DNA of 64,000 bases from Rhodospirillales bacterium. Lineage in GTDB: Bacteria > Pseudomonadota > Alphaproteobacteria > ATCC43930 > CGMCC-115725. Position 1 is the stretch's first letter; each line of letters opens with the position of its first letter. The position numbers and the translations under genes were made by a program. Shown here in pieces: positions 58,312 to 64,000 of the stretch. The stretch spans positions 62,001 through 126,000 of the forward strand of contig JAQGIC010000002.1 of the NCBI GenBank assembly GCA_028288725.1, in the 5' to 3' direction. The notes below the pieces were generated by a model that was not told the origin of the DNA, did no database searches, and saw only the letters and a list, made by a program, of their open reading frames with translations.

Positions 58312-58865
58312 TGGCGCACCTGCGCAACTTCATCAAGCGTTTCGATATGGAATGGGCCACGAACGCCGGCAGAGAAGCGTTCGGCGGCAGCCAGCGCACG
58401 GCGAACGCGAACGTCTGGTGCTCTTCCATCGGTCTCGGCCAGCGAGCCGAGCGCATAGGCCTCGCCGCAACCGACCGCGCTGAAGCCATCCGTCCGCTCG
58501 CCGACCTGGAAGTCGCTCTCGATCTGGAAAAGGCGCCCCCGAAAGCCAACGAGGAAGCAGCCTCCCTCCTCGACGTTATTCTCCTTCTTCGAATAGCCGC
58601 CAGCACTCAGTACGGTGCGGACCTCATCGACGAAGGGGCCGACCATGTATCGCCACAGGTCATCGTCTGGATGATGGCGCGGCGGGGTCAGCTTGACGGC
58701 AAGCAACTGGCCCATCCGGAACGAACTGGTAAAGCCCATGATCAGAGAGCCGTTGCGGAAGACCTTGCGGTCCGCGCGGATCTGCATGTCGTAGCCACCG
58801 ACGCCGGCACTATCGCCGCCGATGACGACACTGCCCTTGTGGACGATCCCGACGATGCAGGTCAT
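58308..58865 (-). CDS. Proteasome-beta/HslV-like Ntn hydrolase
   Basis: 185 residues from ATG 58865. After Met removal the N-terminus is Thr1 (TCIVGIVHKG), with Asp17 in GGDSAG and Lys33 in DRKVF, exactly the catalytic positions of proteasome beta subunits and HslV. The rest (GSLIMGFTSSFRMGQLL, GGCFLVGFRGRLFQIESDFQ) follows the same fold pattern. No ATPase partner is seen in the window. Role unknown; possible peptidase acting on host or phage proteins. Confidence 0.75.
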   Translation of the reverse strand: MTCIVGIVHKGSVVIGGDSAGVGGYDMQIRADRKVFRNGSLIMGFTSSFRMGQLLAVKLTPPRHHPDDDLWRYMVGPFVDEVRTVLSAGGYSKKENNVEEGGCFLVGFRGRLFQIESDFQVGERTDGFSAVGCGEAYALGSLAETDGRAPDVRVRRALAAAERFSAGVRGPFHIETLDEVAQVRQ

Positions 58866-59269
58866 GCCGTCACCTGAACGGCCAAGCACCCACGGATCTC
58901 GTCGGCCAGCAATTCCGACACCGGGCCCGGCAGCATGTAGAAGACCGGCTTGTGCGCCGCCTTGAAGGTCTCGATTTCGATGGCGACACCGCGGCTCTCG
59001 TCCCAGCCGTCCGCCTGCAGCACGATTAGTCCGCGCGCGGCCGCCATCAACGGCGCGTCGAGCGGCATCCAGATCGAATGGTCGAACGGGTCTATGGCGC
59101 CGCGGATCGCGATGATATGGCTGTGCACGATCGGCGAAAACACGGCGACGCCGGCACGCACCAGGTGCGCCGCGTTCTCCCCGGCGATCCGGAACGCCGC
59201 CCCGATCCCGCCGATATATTTCGAGTACGGGCTCGCAAGGTACCAGAAGCAGGTGTTGTCCAAGCTCAC
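58862..59269 (-). CDS. DUF1937 family protein
   Basis: 135 residues from GTG 59269 (GTGA overlap). FWYLASPYSKY, VAVFSPIVHSHIIA and LIVLQADGWDESRGVAIEIE are the DUF1937 signature, a fold related to nucleoside 2-deoxyribosyltransferases. Possibly acts on nucleotides. Confidence 0.85.
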   Translation of the reverse strand: MSLDNTCFWYLASPYSKYIGGIGAAFRIAGENAAHLVRAGVAVFSPIVHSHIIAIRGAIDPFDHSIWMPLDAPLMAAARGLIVLQADGWDESRGVAIEIETFKAAHKPVFYMLPGPVSELLADEIRGCLAVQVTA

Positions 59270-59559
59270 GCCTCCCCGAAGGTCTTGCTGCGGGCGCCGA
59301 AGCCGAGAACCATCTCCAGGTCGACCAGCGTGCGGCAGGTGTTGATCTTCAGGCCGCGCTCGCGCATGGCCTTGGCGCGGGCCTGTTCGGCTTCTGTGCG
59401 CTTCGAGGCGCTGGCCCGCAGTTCGATCAGGATCGATTTCTCACCGTCCTTGACGACCAGCAGGTCTAGGACCGGATCCTCCAGCGCCGACACGCATTCC
59501 ACAGGCAGGATGCCGCGCAGATAGGAGCAGGCGGCGGCTTCAAGTTCGGGCTGTCGCAT
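59266..59559 (-). CDS. Possible VRR-NUC-like nuclease
   Basis: 97 residues: LDLLVVKDGEKSILIELRAS, then TEAEQARAKAMRERGLKINT. An acidic residue before an IELR strand and a later Q..AM...G pattern resemble VRR-NUC, but with LD for PD and IELR for IELK. Could be a diverged copy of the next gene. TGATG overlap. Confidence 0.5.
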   Translation of the reverse strand: MRQPELEAAACSYLRGILPVECVSALEDPVLDLLVVKDGEKSILIELRASASKRTEAEQARAKAMRERGLKINTCRTLVDLEMVLGFGARSKTFGEA

Positions 59560-60026
59560 CACAAGATCCCTTCCTGTTCGAGGGCCGTCATGACCTCGGC
59601 CATGGTCCGGCAGACGTGCGTCCGCCAGCCGATGCGGGCCATCCGCTCGGCGAACTCGTCCTGATTGTCGCTGGTCTCGCCCTTGCCCCATTTGAGCTCG
59701 AGGCCGAAGCCGGTCCCGCTGCCGTCGGTGCGGAAGATGATGAGGTCCCAGGCCCCTGCCCGCTGGCCCATGGCCTTGGCGATGCCGGCTTCGCGCGGCG
59801 AGCGCTTGAAGCCGTTGGAGAAGGCGGCGTAGGCGAGCCGGCCTAGCGCCTCGAGGCGCTCGAGCACGGTCTCGACGACCGCGATTTGGAATTCCTGCTC
59901 CGGCTGCTTGTTGCGCTTCTTCGGCTGGTTCGGCGCCGGATGCAAGCCGACCGGCAGCGAGTCCTTGACGGACGCGGCCTTGGCGCGGCGCAGAGCTGTG
60001 ATGGCATGACGGCCGCCGAGCATCAT
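59559..60026 (-). CDS. VRR-NUC domain nuclease
   Basis: 155 residues. EQEFQIAVVETVL, FSNGFKRSPREAGIAKAMGQ, RAGAWDLII and GFGLELKWGKGETSDNQDEF give the VRR-NUC pattern (E, D, ELK, Q). Such nucleases act on DNA junctions or single strands. ATGA overlap with the upstream gene. Confidence 0.8.
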   Translation of the reverse strand: MMLGGRHAITALRRAKAASVKDSLPVGLHPAPNQPKKRNKQPEQEFQIAVVETVLERLEALGRLAYAAFSNGFKRSPREAGIAKAMGQRAGAWDLIIFRTDGSGTGFGLELKWGKGETSDNQDEFAERMARIGWRTHVCRTMAEVMTALEQEGIL

Positions 60027-60265
60027 GACGACGCTCCATCGGCCAGGTCGCCGCCGGGCGGCAGGTCGTGATCGGCGATCGGATCGAGCTCTTCCAGCAG
60101 ATCCGCCACGGTCAGTTCATCCTCGACCGCCCGCAGGAATGCGACCAGACGATGGCGGAAGCGCGAGATCGCGCCGTCGCTCGGTGTCGGCTTCTCAGCG
60201 GGGTCGTTGCCGCGCCCGGCACTGGCGCCGGTGAAGACTGCATCGTCTATGTCGGTGGCGCGCAT
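60023..60265 (-). CDS. Small acidic hypothetical protein
   Basis: 80 residues, acidic C-terminus (ADLLEELDPIADHDLPPG) and a basic helix in the middle (FRHRLVAFLRAVEDEL). Coupled on both sides. Not recognised. Confidence 0.55.
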   Translation of the reverse strand: MRATDIDDAVFTGASAGRGNDPAEKPTPSDGAISRFRHRLVAFLRAVEDELTVADLLEELDPIADHDLPPGGDLADGASS

Positions 60266-61095
60266 CAGCGGCTGCCCATCAGGCGCTTGGGATCGAGCCC
60301 GGCCACGACATTCGGCCGGTGATCGGCGGCCCGGGCCATCTTCGCGACGATGTCGCGCACGGCCGCCGTCGAGAATGTGCCGCCGCCGGCGGATGCGACG
60401 GGTTCGCGCCGATCGAGGAAGCGTTGGATGTTGTCTACCGGCACCTGCTCGTCGAGCGCGATCCAGGCCGCGCGGAACAGGGCCGCCGAGATGCCGCCGG
60501 GTTGCGCGGCGTAGGCCTTACCGACCATGACGACCGCCCGCGTGCCGTTGCGATCGCCGCACGCCTTGACGATGGTGCCGATCGCCAACGTCTGGCCGGC
60601 GCCCAGTCTCTCCTTGGGGATCGGATAGCGCGGAATCTCGATGCCCGCCCGCAGGCAGAGCTCGTTCGTCTCGACCGCGACCGGATCGGCGGCCGCAAGG
60701 CGCGCGTGATGGATCGCATAGGCGTTGACCCGAACCCGCTTCTCGTTCGTGTCGAGGAAGATCGATGCCTGCTCCTCGACCGACATCGGCGGCATCACGA
60801 CACAAGGCACCATCTTGATGCCCTTCAGCCGAGCCGCCTCGACCCGATGCTGGCCATCGATGATCATCCAGATCCCGTCGTTGGCCTCGACCACCATCGC
60901 GACGCCGAACCGGTTCCATTTGAACTTCGCGGCGATGCGATGGATCGCGGCCTGGCTGATCCGGCCCTCGATCGTGCGCTGATACGTCGGGTCGACCTGC
61001 AGGCAGGCGACTGGCAGCCACGCAAGCTCCGGCCGCGGGCCCGGATCGAAGATCAGTTCCGGGGGGGGCGTTGCTGAGGAGGAGGCGCGGACCAT
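60265..61095 (-). CDS. ParB/Srx-like protein (DUF6551-like)
   Basis: 276 residues. VDPTYQR, WMIIDGQHRVEAARLKG, VPCVVMPPMSVEEQASIFLDTNEKR is the ParB N-terminal catalytic/CTP-binding-like pattern with IDGQHR in place of GERR. C-terminus helical. In phages this family is of unknown function; nuclease or DNA-binding roles are proposed. Confidence 0.8.
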   Translation of the reverse strand: MVRASSSATPPPELIFDPGPRPELAWLPVACLQVDPTYQRTIEGRISQAAIHRIAAKFKWNRFGVAMVVEANDGIWMIIDGQHRVEAARLKGIKMVPCVVMPPMSVEEQASIFLDTNEKRVRVNAYAIHHARLAAADPVAVETNELCLRAGIEIPRYPIPKERLGAGQTLAIGTIVKACGDRNGTRAVVMVGKAYAAQPGGISAALFRAAWIALDEQVPVDNIQRFLDRREPVASAGGGTFSTAAVRDIVAKMARAADHRPNVVAGLDPKRLMGSR

Positions 61096-61097
61096 GA

Positions 61098-61832
61098 TCA
61101 GGCACCCCGCTCGGCGCTGCTCGGCGACGATGCTTGACCCAATTGCCCGTTCGCGGAGCGCGCCGAGAGGGCGGCTGTCAGCGCGACCGCATCCGCCGCC
61201 GCCAAACCATCCGCATAGGAGGCATCGTGGTCGCGGCTCGGCCGCGCCCTCAATGGCGACGTCTTCAGGCCGGCGTCGGCCATAGCCGCGTCGATCAGCG
61301 ACCGATGCAGCACGATGAGGCCGGTGCCCATCGGCGCCGGCGGCTTCAGCTTGATGATGCGGGTCCGCAGCCGATCGGCCATGCCGTCCAGAAACGGCAA
61401 GATCTTTCGGCGCCGCGCCGGCGGCATGAGCAATGCGTAGGCGCCGTTCAGGCGCTTGAACTCGCGGCGCATAGCCCCCGCGCAGACCTCGAGCAGATAG
61501 GTCGCGATCTCGACCTCATGCGCGAAACCGAAAAAGCTGATCTCGACCGGCCATGCGCCGGCGCACGAGGTCCAATATCTCGCGCCGGTCAGGACGGAGA
61601 CGCCTTGGGCCACCTTCCAGAGCCGATCTCCGACCTCGTCAGTGTGGCGCTCGGCATGACGGCCGAACGGTGAGGCGCGAAGTTCTGCCTCGTCGATCGT
61701 CATGTTGTGGAGCGCCAGGATCTCCGCCAGCTTCTCGGCGGCGGCCAAGGCCTCTTCCTCCGTACAGCCGTTCGCGACCGTCTTGGCACGAAGCGCGCGG
61801 AGGCGTGCGGCGATCTTCTCGCGCCCGGTCAT
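61098..61832 (-). CDS. DUF2786/DUF7168 family protein
   Basis: 244 residues. N-terminal [41 protein letters not shown] is DUF2786; [21 protein letters not shown] and the [12 protein letters not shown] region match DUF7168. Frequently next to phage early genes, function unknown. ATGA overlap with the GapR-like gene. Confidence 0.8.
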   Translation of the reverse strand: MTGREKIAARLRALRAKTVANGCTEEEALAAAEKLAEILALHNMTIDEAELRASPFGRHAERHTDEVGDRLWKVAQGVSVLTGARYWTSCAGAWPVEISFFGFAHEVEIATYLLEVCAGAMRREFKRLNGAYALLMPPARRRKILPFLDGMADRLRTRIIKLKPPAPMGTGLIVLHRSLIDAAMADAGLKTSPLRARPSRDHDASYADGLAAADAVALTAALSARSANGQLGQASSPSSAERGA

Positions 61833-62818
61833 CGCGTGACGCTCGCGTGGTGCTGCTCTTCAGCCTGGCCCCATCCGTAGCGCCAGTAGGCCAGTGTCGC
61901 GGGTGCGGCCGCGGCGGGCTCGCCCTGGAAAAGTGATTTCAGCGGACCCCATGCGGCCAAGCCGGCCCGGCGTGCGGCTTCGAGATCCTCATCCGACACG
62001 TAGGCGCCGGTATGCGCTTCGTCGTTACCATCGGTCCAGCGCTTGCTCGGCGATGAGCGAGGGCCCGCGCTCGACCGGCTGATTCCGGTCGCAATCTCTG
62101 CCGACCGTTCATCGCTTTCGCGCGAGATCTCGCCGCCGTCGGCAGGGGCGCCGCTGTTGGTTGCCGCGGCGCCGTCGGGCGCGCTGGCGGCTTGCCAAGG
62201 GCGGGCGCTCCGGCTGGTTATGATGGCGGCGGCTCGCACGTGGCGATGGCCCAGATTGTCCGCCTCGCTGACGACGCCGTCGGCGCATAGCTGTTCGATG
62301 AGGGCGGTCGCCTTCTTCCTGTCGACCTTCAGCCGCTTTTCGATCTGAGACGGCGCAACCTTGCCCGTCGCCAGCACCAAGGCGCGCGCGGCGGCGAGCA
62401 GGTCTTCCTCGCTGACGTCCTGGCGCTGTGCCGCGGCCACAGCGGTCTCGGCATCGGTCGCCCGCAACATGACGGTGCCGGACGAGAGCGGCGCAGCCTC
62501 TCGGCGCTTCGAGGCGGGCGTGGTGAGCGACGGCGCGGCTTCATCGCCATCCACGTCGGGCAGCATGCCGAGCGCCCGCATATAGACCTCGAGCATCGTC
62601 TCTTCTTCGTCGAGCTCGTTGCGGTCGCGCTTCCGGATCGAGATGATCTTGCGGATGATCTTGGTGTCGAAGCCGTTGCCCTTGGCTTCGGCGAACACAT
62701 CCTTGATGTCCTCGGCCAGCGCCTTCTTCTCTTCTTCAAGCCGCTCAATGCGATCGATGATCGCGCGCAGCTGCGCCCCGGCGATGCCGTCGACGGTGGG
62801 CGGCTGACTGTCGCTCAT
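61829..62818 (-). CDS. GapR (DUF2312) - FtsK-gamma winged helix fusion with RMF-like C-terminus
   Basis: 329 residues. Residues 10-85 ([48 protein letters not shown]) are a complete GapR/DUF2312 domain, known in Caulobacter to track overtwisted DNA. Residues 136-195 ([53 protein letters not shown]) align closely with the FtsK gamma winged helix, which reads KOPS. Residues 275-320 ([29 protein letters not shown]) resemble the RMF/CrpP-like tail. Linkers are Ser/Ala-rich. I know of no described protein with this combination. Confidence 0.8.
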   Translation of the reverse strand: MSDSQPPTVDGIAGAQLRAIIDRIERLEEEKKALAEDIKDVFAEAKGNGFDTKIIRKIISIRKRDRNELDEEETMLEVYMRALGMLPDVDGDEAAPSLTTPASKRREAAPLSSGTVMLRATDAETAVAAAQRQDVSEEDLLAAARALVLATGKVAPSQIEKRLKVDRKKATALIEQLCADGVVSEADNLGHRHVRAAAIITSRSARPWQAASAPDGAAATNSGAPADGGEISRESDERSAEIATGISRSSAGPRSSPSKRWTDGNDEAHTGAYVSDEDLEAARRAGLAAWGPLKSLFQGEPAAAAPATLAYWRYGWGQAEEQHHASVTR

Positions 62819-62905
62819 GACCGCACCGCGTTGTGAAATCTGCTGCTGAACATGCTCTATCCCCTGCCCCGAACGTTCGCCCCGAAAAGCCGCCCCCGAC
62901 CGGCG

Positions 62906-63628
62906 TTAGCCGGTCAGGGGCGCAGTCGACAGGGAGGCGCCCGCATGGGCCTCGGGGGCCGCGACAGGCGTCGGGGCCGAGATGTGCCGCGTCGTCGCAT
63001 CCGCCGATCGCAGCACGCGCTGCTCGGCCTCCATGCGGGACATGGCGCAGATGACGAGATCGTCAGCGAGTTTGCCGGCGTTCCATTCGGGATCGGAGTA
63101 GCTGAGGTATTCCCAGGAATGCCGGAAGCCCTCGATGGTGAAGCCGATCCATGGATGGTTGTCTCTGCGGATAAGTCCGACGATCCAGCCGACCCGCTCA
63201 TCCTGCAGCGCGGCTTCGACAAGGACGGGCCAGAGCGGGCGCAACATGCCCTTCGGGGCATCTGGATCGCGCCAGATTGCCCCGATGACGGCAACCAGGC
63301 CGGAGACGCCGTCGATCAGAGAGGTATCTCCTGTGATGCCGGCGCGCATGCCCTCGATCCGGGTGTCGCCGAACAGCGTCAGGTCGTGGATGGCGCACCG
63401 GAGACCGGCCGGGCAGTTGCGCAGCACGACGGCGCCGATCAGGCTCGGAGATGAGAGCTCGCCGGCCACGAACGCCGCTCCGACCGCGCCCCGATGCGGC
63501 GTGAACATCGGGATCAGCGCCGATGCACCGCGCTTCGATGCCGCTTCCCGCGCTATAACGAGGTCTGGGAACGATACCTCGCGGAGATCGACGCCGCGCT
63601 CGGCCAGGACCGCCAGGAACCGGCTCAT
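62906..63628 (-). CDS. Hypothetical protein
   Basis: 240 residues. Contains AAFVAGELSSPSLIGAVVL, IRRDNHPWIGFTIEGFRHSWEYL and a Pro/Ala-rich end. No family recognised. ATGA overlap with the gene at 63625; a gap of 87 bases separates it from the GapR-like gene. Confidence 0.6.
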   Translation of the reverse strand: MSRFLAVLAERGVDLREVSFPDLVIAREAASKRGASALIPMFTPHRGAVGAAFVAGELSSPSLIGAVVLRNCPAGLRCAIHDLTLFGDTRIEGMRAGITGDTSLIDGVSGLVAVIGAIWRDPDAPKGMLRPLWPVLVEAALQDERVGWIVGLIRRDNHPWIGFTIEGFRHSWEYLSYSDPEWNAGKLADDLVICAMSRMEAEQRVLRSADATTRHISAPTPVAAPEAHAGASLSTAPLTG

Positions 63629-63999
63629 GCCGCCACCGGCAGGCAGCAGGACATGAACAGATCCGATCCTGGGAAATGGTTGGTGAGGCGGTCGTAGGTG
63701 ATCGGCTCGCCACCGAACGTCGCGGTGATGCGATGCAGCGTCGGGCGCGAATGCCGGATCACCTCGTCGAACTGGCCGAGGATCGTGCTGAGGAATGTCG
63801 GCGCGAGCGGCTGTTCCCGCAGCGGGCGGAACAGGATGCGTTCGCGGTCTACAACAGAGACGATTGGAATGTCTTCGCCGACATGCAGGACGGGGTACAC
63901 CGGCTCGGCTCGGTACAGCCAGGTGCGCCGGTCAAGCCCGGTCGCCCGCATGTCCGCGGCAACGCTGTCCGTGAACTCGCCCGAGGTCTGGGCGATGGC
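63625..63999 (-). CDS. Hypothetical protein, 5'-truncated by the window edge
   Basis: The frame stays open to the right edge (AIAQTSGEFTDSVAADM...), so the ATG at 63951 may be internal; 124 residues visible. Visible parts: WLYRAEPVYPVLHVGEDIPIVSVV and GEPITYDRLTNHFPGSDLFM. Not recognised. Confidence 0.55.
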   Translation of the reverse strand, partial: AIAQTSGEFTDSVAADMRATGLDRRTWLYRAEPVYPVLHVGEDIPIVSVVDRERILFRPLREQPLAPTFLSTILGQFDEVIRHSRPTLHRITATFGGEPITYDRLTNHFPGSDLFMSCCLPVAA

Positions 64000-64000
64000 A

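Noticed and set aside
58148-58606. Longer N-terminus for the helicase-methyltransferase
   Set aside because: It is out-of-frame with, and overlaps, two coupled genes (55-residue protein and Ntn hydrolase) and has shadow composition.

Overview
The window is one continuous stretch of a tailed-phage (or prophage) genome. It has high GC and dense packing, and most genes are leftward (minus strand) with stop/start codons overlapping as ATGA, GTGA, TTGA or TGATG. A full HK97-type head and long non-contractile tail module (terminase, portal, protease, capsid, connectors, tail tube, tape measure, GTA-like tail tip) indicates a siphovirus. An alphaproteobacterial host is suggested by an alphaproteobacterial-type LexA box (GAAC-N7-GAAC), a GapR (DUF2312) domain, the DUF2460/DUF2163/NlpC tail-tip set and the BrnTA pair. 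Both window edges cut through genes, so the genome is longer than 64 kb. I saw no tyrosine integrase, tRNA or CRISPR array.

Layout. 0-8 kb: nucleic-acid repair genes (LigD-type ligase, SRAP/YedK under a probable SOS box, RtcB) followed by a run of small coupled accessory genes. 8-13.3 kb: a variable region, mostly rightward, with two ribbon-helix-helix repressors beside their own palindromic operators, a resolvase-like protein, a truncated tail-tube paralogue, gene remnants and a GT61 glycosyltransferase. 13.4-17.6 kb: a leftward lysis/accessory cassette (SleB-like hydrolase, holin candidate, two lipoproteins, class 3 lipase) closed by an intrinsic terminator. 17.7-18.9 kb: an AT-richer methyltransferase moron with its own promoter, on the opposite strand. 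19-43 kb: leftward structural module, including a probable -1 frameshift in the tail assembly chaperone gene. 43.6-43.8 kb: a non-coding junction with a candidate late promoter and hairpins. 43.8-47.4 kb: replication genes, with an iteron array and AT-rich tract inside the initiator gene (candidate origin). 47.5-49.8 kb: a rightward island with BrnT/BrnA and a membrane coiled-coil protein, interrupted by one leftward Mom-like gene. 49.8-64 kb: a leftward early operon with a DndC/PAPS-reductase-like protein, a C5 cytosine methyltransferase carrying about 16 degenerate repeats, a helicase-methyltransferase fusion, a proteasome-beta-like Ntn hydrolase, two VRR-NUC-like proteins, a ParB-like protein and a GapR-FtsK-gamma fusion.

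How it fits together (inference): the right-hand operon supplies early DNA metabolism and modification. Replication starts from the origin inside the initiator gene. Late transcription then runs from about 43.7 kb leftward through packaging, head, tail and lysis genes. The rightward islands look like acquired cargo or regulatory modules. The most unusual items are the repeat-expanded methyltransferase, the GapR-FtsK-gamma fusion, the iteron origin, the truncated tail-tube paralogue, and the Ntn hydrolase with an exact Thr1/Asp17/Lys33 layout.
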